This document shows, piece after piece, positions 7,231 to 13,344 of a stretch of DNA of 14,753 bases. Every line of letters starts with the position of its first letter. Position 1 is the stretch's first letter. The stretch lies in NCBI GenBank assembly GCA_014879345.1, contig JACSSI010000035.1, forward strand, positions 1 through 14,753, written 5' to 3'. The stretch comes from Anaerolineae bacterium (GTDB lineage Bacteria > Chloroflexota > Anaerolineae > Promineifilales > Promineifilaceae). The notes under the pieces are model-generated. The model searched no databases, had not been told where the DNA came from, and saw only the letters and a list, made by a program, of their open reading frames with translations. A program made the position numbers and the translations under genes.

Positions 7231-7831
7231 CACCATTCCCTCCTATCGCTTTTGCCTCAGCCAGAATCGCTTTCAGTTGATCAATGTTCTCGATTCGCGT
7301 CGGCAATAAATTCATCCGACCCTTGCGGAAGAGATCAAACCCCATTCCCGTTGCCATTCTAACCGCATTGAGTGGATGATGTCGCAGGTGGTACAAGGTA
7401 GCGAGACCCAATTCAAAAGAACGGCCGTAATTCTCTACAAAATCAATAAACGTTTCAGAGAAATCAGGGGCGTCTTTAGCATTGGATTCGTGGGAAAACC
7501 CTTCTCGAACGGCCATACGCTTAAGGGTATACATAACGTCGGTGATATGAACATCCTGTGGACAGCGCACCATGCAGTAATAACAGGACACGCAGTACCA
7601 GGGAGTGTTGCTGCTCAACACCTCTTCGCGCATGTTGGCATCGATCATGGCAAAAAGCTCACGGGGTGAATAGTCCATATCAGCCCCCGATGGGCAGGAG
7701 CCGCCACAAGTGCCGCACTGCACACAATATGCCAGACGTGGATCATCAACTGGCGTTTGCGCAATAACTTCTTCTAAAAATGTCCTGTCATGTGTTGTAG
7801 GACCACGTACATACTTGACTGATGTATCCAT
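7217..7831 (-). CDS. hdrC: Heterodisulfide reductase subunit C (two [4Fe-4S] clusters)
   Basis: A 204-residue ferredoxin-like subunit that carries electrons from HdrA to HdrB. Two clusters are visible: C36/C39/C42/C46 (CVQCGTCGGSCPSG) and C80/C83/C86/C90 (CVSCYYCMVRCPQD). The C-terminal half is helical and lacks obvious membrane helices, so this is the soluble HdrC type, not a membrane-anchored HdrE partner. The start at 7831 is chosen because GGAGGAAGAC precedes the ATG. An in-frame ATG at 7918 would add 29 residues, but they would be encoded by a REP-like palindrome pair and look non-conserved. It is the first gene of the operon and overlaps hdrB. Confidence 0.93.
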   Translation of the reverse strand: MDTSVKYVRGPTTHDRTFLEEVIAQTPVDDPRLAYCVQCGTCGGSCPSGADMDYSPRELFAMIDANMREEVLSSNTPWYCVSCYYCMVRCPQDVHITDVMYTLKRMAVREGFSHESNAKDAPDFSETFIDFVENYGRSFELGLATLYHLRHHPLNAVRMATGMGFDLFRKGRMNLLPTRIENIDQLKAILAEAKAIGGNGDANL

Positions 7832-7850
7832 GTCTTCCTCCTCGGAAAAT

Positions 7851-7901
7851 GGGGGCGCGGACAGCTTGTCCACCCTTTGCGGTCTGGCAGACCGCGCTCC
7901 C
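7851..7901. repeat. REP-like pair of facing short palindromes
   Basis: On the plus strand a GGGGGCGCG head (7851-7859) leads into hairpin GGACA-GCT-TGTCC (7859-7871). On the minus strand a GGGAGCGCG head (7901-7893) leads into hairpin GCGGTCT-GCC-AGACCGC (7895-7879). The two units face each other, each with a near-identical G-rich head. This resembles dispersed repetitive extragenic palindromes. It lies in the hdrC leader just upstream of the ribosome site. Confidence 0.55.
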
Positions 7902-7914
7902 AGATTTTCATTTA

Positions 7915-7959
7915 TCATGGCTTCGGCGTGAGCTCAACCGAACGGTGCGCCCCGCTCAT
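7915..7959 (-). CDS. Possible 14-residue leader peptide upstream of hdrC
   Basis: A short frame starts at an ATG preceded by AAGGAG with a 6-nt spacer and reads MSGAHRSVELTPKP. Its TGA overlaps the ATG at 7918, which opens an in-frame N-terminal extension of hdrC, in an ATGA arrangement. The good ribosome site is the only evidence; the peptide has no run of a single amino acid that would suggest classic attenuation. It could be chance. Confidence 0.3.
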   Translation of the reverse strand: MSGAHRSVELTPKP

Positions 7960-7979
7960 AGGGAACTCCTTAAAAACTG

Positions 7980-8016
7980 GAAAATAAAAAAGCCCAGAGA
8001 ATATCCTCCTCTGGGC
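7980..8016 (-). terminator. Intrinsic terminator in the hdrC leader
   Basis: Perfect 8-bp stem GCCCAGAG (7992-7999) and CTCTGGGC (8009-8016) with a 9-nt loop. On the minus strand it is followed directly by TTTTTTATTTT (7991-7981). It therefore stops transcripts heading into the hdrC operon. No minus-strand gene lies upstream, so it is either a conditional attenuator of the operon or the end of an unrecognised small RNA. Confidence 0.75.
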
Positions 8017-8078
8017 AAGACAAAATGAGAGTATGAAAAAGGATCATCAGGCAATCCCGCAAACAAAAAAAATGAAAC

Positions 8079-8173
8079 GTAACTACTCAAGTAGACCTGT
8101 CAGGTTTACTCGAAAGATTATCATCTAACCAGGCCAAACCTGACAGGTCTTTCTCGATAGACTTAGCAGTTAC
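8079..8173. mobile_element. 95-bp MITE-like element with 8-bp target duplication (IS66-like ends)
   Basis: The element begins GTAACT and ends AGTTAC. The inverted repeat continues inward: GTAACTACTCAAGT on the left against GTAACTGCT-AAGT on the right complement, then a perfect 15-bp arm AGACCTGTCAGGTTT (8093-8107) paired with 8136-8150. Direct copies of AATGAAAC abut both ends (8071-8078 and 8174-8181), as a target-site duplication. Ends starting GTAA and an 8-bp duplication are known of IS66-family elements. There is no room for a transposase, so it would be non-autonomous. It sits upstream of the hdrC leader terminator. Confidence 0.65.
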
Positions 8174-8181
8174 AATGAAAC

Positions 8182-8829
8182 ACAAAATTTGCGGAACCTT
8201 AAATCCTATGGCTATGGTGACATCAGCTTAAATGCGTCCCTGTTATTTGCTGCCGAAAATCATCTATGCGAAAAATAGTTTGTAGCAGCCACTTCAGCGA
8301 TTTAACGGTTTACGCCATCACTACAAACTTGTTAACAAACTTGTGAGACAGGCTTTTCCGTATAACTGGGTAAATCACAAACACTTTCAGAAACAAACAT
8401 CTCGCAAATTGCGCAGTTTATTAAAGTGTTCAACTGATTTACTTGCAACCAATAAACCGCCAAACAAATATTAAAATTTTATAGAAAAGGAACAGGAACG
8501 CATTGAGGCATACTTCATGACTCTTCAGATGCCCCACCCTTTATGAAGAACAAGACACTAGAGCGATATAAAGTTGATGATGTGTTTGTTCGTTATCGGT
8601 GTAATGTGGAAGGATGTATGTAGGTTTGTGGCGATAGTGGATTTTAAATCTTTTTTTCTTAACCTAAGCGTAAAGACAAAGAGCAAAAATAGATAGTGAC
8701 AAATGTCACAATCGGAATATGACAATTATCAGACTCTATGAAACATGCTTTGCACCATAATTTCAGTGACGGCCGTTTTCAATTATGCTACTATTCGAGG
8801 AGGTCGTTCTATCCAATCACTGAAAAGGA
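8182..8829. other. AT-rich intergenic region without a recognisable gene
   Basis: About 650 bp between the MITE-like element and the histidine kinase, visibly richer in A and T than the flanking operons. I see no coding frame with a ribosome site and no tRNA. It holds a tandem pair of ACAAACTTGT (8323-8332 and 8335-8344) around a TTGTTAACAA palindrome, two CRP/FNR-like palindromes (8696-8731), one ACGGCCGT palindrome (8769-8776), and a stranded GAGGAGGT (8797-8804) with no start codon at normal spacing. The promoter of the hdrC operon probably lies in or near it, but I cannot place it. Confidence 0.6.
8696..8731. promoter_or_regulatory. Tandem CRP/FNR-type palindromes upstream of the kinase
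   Basis: GTGACAAATGTCAC (8696-8709) is a palindrome with GTGAC/GTCAC arms. TGACAATTATCA (8720-8731) is a second, weaker match 23 bp away, about two helical turns. Both fit TGACAANTNTCA, the same pattern as the site at 12842-12855. Possible -10 sequences around 8734-8742 would place the first site near -41, a usual activator position. The binding protein is not identified. Confidence 0.45.
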
Positions 8830-9885
8830 ATGAAAAAATTCAGTTTTGCAATCCTCGTGGTTTTAGTTGTCCTATTTCTGGTCTTTGTCGTTGCGGCAAC
8901 AGCTCTGTTAAACCACATTCCACTCACCTGGCAGGTATTTCTCGTTCCTATTATTGCAGGCGTTGTTGGCGGCAGTCTGCTCTGGCACTTTGTCCAGCAA
9001 AATCGTTCAGTTGAAAAGCGGCAATCAGAAAAATTAGCGGTTCTGGGCGAACAAGTAAAAACATTACAAAGTGAACAAACACGGCTAGAAGAAGAATTAA
9101 CGCAAACCAAAGAGTCAACAACAAAAATCATTCATACCCGCACAACCCTCCTCAACAACATCGGCCATGAACTGCGAACACCGCTTTCCATCATTTTAGG
9201 CTATTCAGACCTCATATTACAGAATGCAGAACAGCAAAACGATGAACAATTACTGGCGTTTGTCCAAAAAATCAAATTGTATACAAAAGATCTCAGCGGC
9301 ACGCTGAATGATTTATTGCAGATGAGTGAAATTGAATCGGGACAAGTTGGTTTTTTGCTTGAAGCGTTTGGCATTGATCATGTTATTGAACAGGCCGTTA
9401 GGGAAAATCAAACCTATTTGGATGCCAATGAAGATGAGTTGATTTTGATGGTTGCCCCCGACATCGGCACGATGATTGCTGATAGAGACAAAGTACATAT
9501 TGTTCTGGCAAATTTGTTAAACAATGCGGCTAAATTCACCCAAAGCGGCATTGTTACTATTAGCGCGAGGCGCACCGTGATCGATGATCAATGGTGGATT
9601 ATTTTTCAAGTGACAGACACGGGTATCGGTATTCCCCAAGAGATGCAAAAGCAAATTTTCCAGCCATTTTTACAGGTAGATGATTCGTTTAGCAAAAAGC
9701 ATGGCGGCATAGGTTTGGGGTTGGCGATTAACCGCTATTACTGTGAACTGATGGGTGGTCGCATTGAGGTTGAAAGTACGGTTGGAGAGGGTTCTACATT
9801 TTCTGTTTATTTGCCAGCAGAGGTAACGGCCGTTGCCTCTATGTATGTGCGCTTGTCTCCCTCTCACGTCCCGCCGTCGCCTTAA
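8830..9885 (+). CDS. Membrane-bound sensor histidine kinase (orphan)
   Basis: A 351-residue kinase. Two hydrophobic segments (about 5-27 and 35-53) form a hairpin with a very short outer loop and no sizeable sensor domain. A charged coiled coil (58-100) links to HisKA with the phospho-acceptor H113 (GHELRTPLS). The HATPase domain shows NLLNNAAKF (N box, ~228-236), DTGIGIP (263-269) and GGIGLGLAI (292-300). The conserved domain ends near residue 330. A 20-residue tail follows, opened by an AACGGCCGTT palindrome (Thr-Ala-Val). The start is the first possible one after an in-frame stop at 8821; AAAGGA lies very close to the ATG, so initiation may be weak. No response regulator is adjacent. With so little extracytoplasmic sequence it probably senses the membrane or a cytoplasmic partner. 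It is convergent with the TPR gene, with 7 bp between the stops. Confidence 0.9.
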   Translation: MKKFSFAILVVLVVLFLVFVVAATALLNHIPLTWQVFLVPIIAGVVGGSLLWHFVQQNRSVEKRQSEKLAVLGEQVKTLQSEQTRLEEELTQTKESTTKIIHTRTTLLNNIGHELRTPLSIILGYSDLILQNAEQQNDEQLLAFVQKIKLYTKDLSGTLNDLLQMSEIESGQVGFLLEAFGIDHVIEQAVRENQTYLDANEDELILMVAPDIGTMIADRDKVHIVLANLLNNAAKFTQSGIVTISARRTVIDDQWWIIFQVTDTGIGIPQEMQKQIFQPFLQVDDSFSKKHGGIGLGLAINRYYCELMGGRIEVESTVGEGSTFSVYLPAEVTAVASMYVRLSPSHVPPSP

Positions 9886-9892
9886 GTCAGCG

Positions 9893-11134
9893 CTATGGGT
9901 CGGTGACACGTCCCAGAAAGGCTCCCCAGGCAATCATCCAGCCAATATTCCAAATCCAGATCAAACCCAGCCAATAACCAAACAAGAACAATAAGATTCC
10001 GTAATAGACTACGCCGTAGAGTGCGGCGGTGATGATGCCCTGGCGTTTGTTATCCACTCGAATTTTCCGCGCATAGATGGCAATCAAAACGGCCGTTATC
10101 GCCCCAATCATATCTACAACCCAGCCACTCTCCCATTGAAACAACAACAAGAGAAACTCAATTGCCAGCGCAAACACGATACCACCAACAATTCCCAATA
10201 GAATCGATCCCCATTTCACGCCGCCATTGGCAACTGCCCGTCGCGTTTCTGCTTCCGAAAAGGTGTGTTCTTCCGCCAGCCAACGATTGATTGTATTGGG
10301 ATAAGCAGCATTAAAAAGACCCGCAACACCCGGCTGATAATTCTTGCGCACCTTGCGTGAAAAAGTATCAATTGCCAAAACAGTCACCATCACCTTTTTT
10401 CGCCCTGGTATACGTTTCAACGTCGCCAAACGCTTCTCATCATCTGGCATGAAATCTCGTTCAAAGAACTCCAGGATTTCAAACGTAATCGGCGCTGTCT
10501 GTCCATACATCACCTTTGGCGCATGACGCAAACAAGCCTGTCCCACTTCAACAAACAGAGCTTGAGGGACAAACACATTATCTATTTTTTGCGCGTCGCG
10601 CACTTTGATGCACGTCACCGCAAACGAGCCACCTCCTTTTCTAAACAAGATGGCATCAAAATAAGGCAGCAATGGTTCTAATTCGGGGAACGGTACAATG
10701 GGTATATTGCGGAACTTGGTATTGTCAAATAAACCTGAATCGGAAAAAACTGTATAGGCAAACTCATTTGGCAGCAGTTGGTACTGTTTTTCGATAATGC
10801 GTCGTCGGCAAAAATAGGACAGGGTTGCGGTTATGGTACTGGAAAGTTTGGGGGTTGTGGGAGAAGCATCGGAAACGGCCGTTTCCCCAACTCCTTTCTC
10901 TCTCAATTTAGCAATCCCCCGGTGTGCCATTTGATTGTCGGGGTTGAATTTCAATGCCTCTTCCAGGCATTCCAGCCGCAGTTCGTCCGTATCCACCACC
11001 GCCGACATCCAAACCCAGGCCGTGTCATTTTCTGGATCCATCTGAAGAATGTCTAGCAACATCTCCCTGCCTGTTTCTTTGTCACCTCGCCGTATAACGG
11101 CCGTTGCTTCCTGTAATCGCTTGTTTTCCGCCAT
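9893..11134 (-). CDS. TPR protein with C-terminal membrane domain, function unknown
   Basis: A 413-residue protein. Residues 1-80 form about two tetratricopeptide units (GREMLLDILQMDPENDTAWVW, ECLEEALKFNPDNQMAH). Residues ~110-290 form a globular cytoplasmic region that I do not recognise. Four membrane helices follow at about 309-333, 338-356, 365-387 and 388-407, rich in Trp and Gly. The TPR wording resembles repeats common in Anaerolineae. The start at 11134 has AGGA five to six bases upstream and lies 21 nt after hypB on the same strand, so it is probably the third gene of the hypAB operon. A role with the hydrogenase (assembly scaffold or membrane link) is suggested only by position. Three AACGGCCGTT palindromes all encode Thr-Ala-Val in this gene. 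Confidence 0.7.
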   Translation of the reverse strand: MAENKRLQEATAVIRRGDKETGREMLLDILQMDPENDTAWVWMSAVVDTDELRLECLEEALKFNPDNQMAHRGIAKLREKGVGETAVSDASPTTPKLSSTITATLSYFCRRRIIEKQYQLLPNEFAYTVFSDSGLFDNTKFRNIPIVPFPELEPLLPYFDAILFRKGGGSFAVTCIKVRDAQKIDNVFVPQALFVEVGQACLRHAPKVMYGQTAPITFEILEFFERDFMPDDEKRLATLKRIPGRKKVMVTVLAIDTFSRKVRKNYQPGVAGLFNAAYPNTINRWLAEEHTFSEAETRRAVANGGVKWGSILLGIVGGIVFALAIEFLLLLFQWESGWVVDMIGAITAVLIAIYARKIRVDNKRQGIITAALYGVVYYGILLFLFGYWLGLIWIWNIGWMIAWGAFLGRVTDP

Positions 11135-11155
11135 AACTATCCTAACTCAATACCA

Positions 11156-11821
11156 TTACGCCAGTTGAATCATCTTCACCCGATTCTTTAACCAGGCCAC
11201 CCACTCAGCTACCCCTTCCCCCGTTGTGCAAGAAATTGGGAAAAACGCAGCATCTGGATTCAAGATATCAATGCCTCGTTTGAAATAGTCCATCTTGAAG
11301 TCGATATAGGGCAGCAAATCAATCTTGTTAAGAATCAACGCGTCAATGCCACGATAAATATTGGGGTATTTGTACGGCTTGTCATCCCCTTCCGGCACAC
11401 TGGCGATGACCACGTTGAAATGAGTACCCAGCGTAAAAGAAGCGGGACAAATCAGATTGCCTACATTTTCTACAATCAACAGCTCAATCTCACCCAATGG
11501 CAGTTCGGGCAAAGCGCCACTTAACATAACGGCATCAACGTGACAGGAGCCACCCGTGTTGATTTGCACAGCTGGCATACCGGCCGCCAGCACCTTATCC
11601 GCGTCGATGGTGACATTTGCCGTATCACCTTCCACCACACCGAGCTTGAAATGGGGAGCCAGCGCTTCAATGGTGCGCAAGATGGTGCTGGTTTTACCCG
11701 CACCAGGGGAGGCCATCACGTTCATGCCCACCACACCAGCCGCTTCTAATTTTTCACGATTTTGCGCCGCTATCCGGTCGTTGGCGCTCATAATTTCTTG
11801 AACAACAGGGACAGTCGTCAT
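11156..11821 (-). CDS. hypB: Hydrogenase nickel-incorporation GTPase HypB
   Basis: A 221-residue SIMIBI-class GTPase that hands nickel to the hydrogenase large subunit. Visible are the P-loop ASPGAGKT (37-44), EGD (64-66), a metal-site Cys-His pair GSCHVDA (C93, H94), ENVGNLICPA with C125, and the guanine-specificity motif NKID (165-168). The N-terminal CxxCGC high-affinity nickel motif of the E. coli protein and the His-rich stretch of some others are both missing, so nickel is bound only at the GTPase dimer interface. The start at 11821 has GAGG seven bases upstream and is 12 nt after hypA. The obvious client is MvhA encoded in the same window; hypCDEF are not visible. Confidence 0.95.
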   Translation of the reverse strand: MTTVPVVQEIMSANDRIAAQNREKLEAAGVVGMNVMASPGAGKTSTILRTIEALAPHFKLGVVEGDTANVTIDADKVLAAGMPAVQINTGGSCHVDAVMLSGALPELPLGEIELLIVENVGNLICPASFTLGTHFNVVIASVPEGDDKPYKYPNIYRGIDALILNKIDLLPYIDFKMDYFKRGIDILNPDAAFFPISCTTGEGVAEWVAWLKNRVKMIQLA

Positions 11822-11833
11822 ATGTATGCCTCT

Positions 11834-12181
11834 TTAAGTTGTTTCAACCTGGATGCTTTCCAGGCGAAACTCTTCGCCACTAAGTACCTTGAGACGAATG
11901 CTGTCACACGAGGGACAGGCCATCAGTTCTCTGGATAAAGTATAGGTTGTGCCGCAATCTTGACATTGCAATTCGGCGGGTATGCGTTCAAAATGCAGCG
12001 TCGCGCCCGCACACAAGGTATCTTTGCTAATTATATCCCAGTAAAATTGGATGGAATCATCTACAATAGAAGATAGCTGTCCAATCACCAGATGCAGGTC
12101 GGTAACGCACACAGCATTTGCCTGTTCGGCATAGTCTACAGCCAGGTTGAGTATATTTTCAGTGATCGATAGTTCGTGCAT
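11834..12181 (-). CDS. hypA: Hydrogenase nickel-insertion accessory protein HypA
   Basis: A 115-residue metallochaperone of normal length. It opens MHELSI, in which His2 is the nickel ligand of the family. The zinc-binding loop has the two CxxC pairs C73/C76 (CQDC) and C89/C92 (CPSC). It works with HypB to insert nickel into the hydrogenase large subunit. The ribosome site is weak (GGAAA about 7 nt upstream), unlike the strong sites of the hdr operon. On the minus strand TTGAGC and TAAAAC with a 17-nt spacer form a possible promoter in the 118-bp region shared with the divergent phosphoesterase gene. Confidence 0.95.
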   Translation of the reverse strand: MHELSITENILNLAVDYAEQANAVCVTDLHLVIGQLSSIVDDSIQFYWDIISKDTLCAGATLHFERIPAELQCQDCGTTYTLSRELMACPSCDSIRLKVLSGEEFRLESIQVETT

Positions 12182-12287
12182 AATCTATTTTCCAATGGCT
12201 GCTGTTTTATCATTTTTTAGGCGTTTGCTCAATGTGTCACATGTCATGAATCTCGGAGCAGCTTGTCATGCCTCTTGACGGTTACGG

Positions 12288-12293
12288 TACAAT
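12288..12293 (+). promoter_or_regulatory. Extended -10 element giving a leaderless transcript
   Basis: TACAAT ends six bases before the ATG at 12300, so transcription would start at or within a base or two of the start codon. A possible -35, TTGTCA, lies 19 bp upstream. There is no Shine-Dalgarno sequence. The start codon itself is firm, because the canonical family opening begins right there. Confidence 0.5.
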
Positions 12294-12299
12294 TACAAA

Positions 12300-12794
12300 A
12301 TGAAGCTAGGGATTCTTTCAGACACACACAACCACACCCAAAATCTCCAACGAGCCATCACATTTTTTCGTAATCGCACGGTAACAACGCTTATTCATTG
12401 CGGCGATATGACCAGCCCCACTACGGCCGAACTGCTGAAAGATTTCCACGTTATTGCGGTAACGGGCAATATGGATATGAATACGGGCAGACTGGAAGCA
12501 ACGTTAAAAATGCTTAATCCTGAGAACAGTTTATCTGCTACGTTCACTGGAGAAATCGAAGGAGTGGCTATTGCCGCCACGCACAGTCACCGAGGGAATG
12601 TACCGGATTTGGCAGCAAACGGCCGTTTTGCCTATATTTTTCATGGTCACACCCACCGTCACCGAGACGAGCAAGTCAACGGCACACGCATCATCAACCC
12701 GGGTGCGCTGGGCGGCACACGCCACGAACCTCGTTCAATCTGCATTGTGGATTTAGCTACAAACAGAGTAGAATTCATTCAGATAGGGGATTAG
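12300..12794 (+). CDS. YfcE/MJ0936-type metallophosphoesterase
   Basis: A 164-residue calcineurin-like phosphodiesterase of the compact YfcE/MJ0936 family. The metal ligands are all visible: D8 and H10 (LSDTHNH), D36 (HCGD), N57 (TGNMD), H95 or H97 (THSH), and H115/H117/H119 (HGHTH). The closing motif NPGALGGTRHEPRS is typical of the group. Relatives hydrolyse phosphodiesters in vitro with two divalent metals; the natural substrate is usually unknown. The start MKLGILSDTH matches the family exactly, yet no ribosome site precedes it, which fits a leaderless message. It is divergent from hypA. An AACGGCCGTT palindrome encodes Asn-Gly-Arg inside the gene and another, one base short, follows the stop. 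Confidence 0.92.
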   Translation: MKLGILSDTHNHTQNLQRAITFFRNRTVTTLIHCGDMTSPTTAELLKDFHVIAVTGNMDMNTGRLEATLKMLNPENSLSATFTGEIEGVAIAATHSHRGNVPDLAANGRFAYIFHGHTHRHRDEQVNGTRIINPGALGGTRHEPRSICIVDLATNRVEFIQIGD

Positions 12795-12841
12795 TAATAA
12801 CGGCCGTCATGAGAATTGAGTGATCATTATCCCAGCATCGC

Positions 12842-12884
12842 GTGACAATTTTCACTATGGCAGCAAGTACAAACAGTTTATGCT
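12842..12884 (+). promoter_or_regulatory. CRP/FNR-type site and -10 upstream of the small Cys protein
   Basis: GTGACAATTTTCAC (12842-12855) has GTGA/TCAC arms with a 6-bp spacer. TATGCT (12879-12884) is a reasonable -10, which puts transcription start near 12891 and the palindrome centre near -42, the classical class II activator position. There is no good -35, as expected for an activator-dependent promoter. Confidence 0.5.
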
Positions 12885-12940
12885 AAAGAGAAGTTCCATA
12901 AACGAATAAGAGAGACATATCTCAACTACTGGAGGATCAC

Positions 12941-13168
12941 ATGACAACTACAAAATGGGTCGTCGTTGACAAGAAATGGTGCGAATACATCAAAATGGAA
13001 GCTACCATCATGGAACAGCGCATTTATCCGGCTGATTTGATGCCAGATACCAGTTCATACAAGGTCATTTCACGCAAATGTTCAGCCAACGTGGCCTGTA
13101 ATTTAGCGGAAGTACCCTGTGCTTACGCATTTACCAACCCCACTACAGATCGCTACGAATTAGGGTAA
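12941..13168 (+). CDS. Small cysteine-containing protein, function unknown
   Basis: A 75-residue protein with an excellent ribosome site (GGAGG, five bases before the ATG), its own putative activator-type promoter, and hairpins downstream, so I regard it as a real gene. Four cysteines, C14, C47, C53 and C60 (KCSANVACNLAEVPC), and the phrase CAYAFTNPTTDRYEL suggest a small metal- or disulfide-stabilised fold; zinc or iron binding is possible but not shown. There is no signal peptide or membrane segment. I recall similar short hypothetical proteins from Chloroflexota only vaguely and assign no function. Confidence 0.7.
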   Translation: MTTTKWVVVDKKWCEYIKMEATIMEQRIYPADLMPDTSSYKVISRKCSANVACNLAEVPCAYAFTNPTTDRYELG

Positions 13169-13199
13169 CATCAACCCAGGTTAATGCCCCCACCAAACC

Positions 13200-13221
13200 A
13201 GGCTAACCTCACAGTTAGCCT
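13200..13221. other. Hairpin downstream of the small Cys protein gene
   Basis: Perfect 8-bp inverted repeat AGGCTAAC (13200-13207) and GTTAGCCT (13214-13221) with a 6-nt loop. No T-tract follows, so it may be an mRNA 3'-end stabiliser or a protein site rather than a terminator. Confidence 0.4.
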
Positions 13222-13277
13222 CTCGGTTGACGTGAATCCAGCCACATCATTGTTTACTCACAATTTGAAAATTACTG

Positions 13278-13318
13278 ACTCCTGATGAGACTATTCCCAT
13301 CAGGAGTGTTTGTATTGT
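13278..13318 (+). terminator. Intrinsic terminator between convergent genes
   Basis: A 10-bp perfect stem ACTCCTGATG (13278-13287) and CATCAGGAGT (13298-13307) with a 10-nt loop, followed by the T-rich GTTTGTATTGT. It ends the transcript of the small Cys protein. On the minus strand the sequence after the stem is also fairly T-rich (CAGTAATTTTC), so it may serve the aldehyde dehydrogenase as well. Confidence 0.7.
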
Positions 13319-13344
13319 CGTTTTACGCTGGTGGTGCCCCCACC

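Noticed and set aside
7..7831. Methanogenic archaeal origin because of hdr and mvh genes
   Set aside because: Strong bacterial ribosome sites, a HisKA kinase and bacterial HypB nearby, and the known presence of Hdr-Mvh operons in bacteria make an archaeal source unlikely. Ancient transfer of the operon is not excluded.
7832..7918. N-terminal extension of HdrC from the ATG at 7918
   Set aside because: The extra residues are encoded by a REP-like palindrome pair, and a strong ribosome site precedes the ATG at 7831. It is kept only as a possibility linked to the leader ORF.
8797..8804. GAGGAGGT as the ribosome site of the histidine kinase
   Set aside because: It is 25 nt from the ATG, too far, and an in-frame stop at 8821 rules out an earlier start in the kinase frame.
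8745..9014. Plus-strand frame of 89 codons overlapping the kinase start
   Set aside because: It has no ribosome site at its ATG, runs through the kinase coding region in another frame, and matches nothing I recognise.
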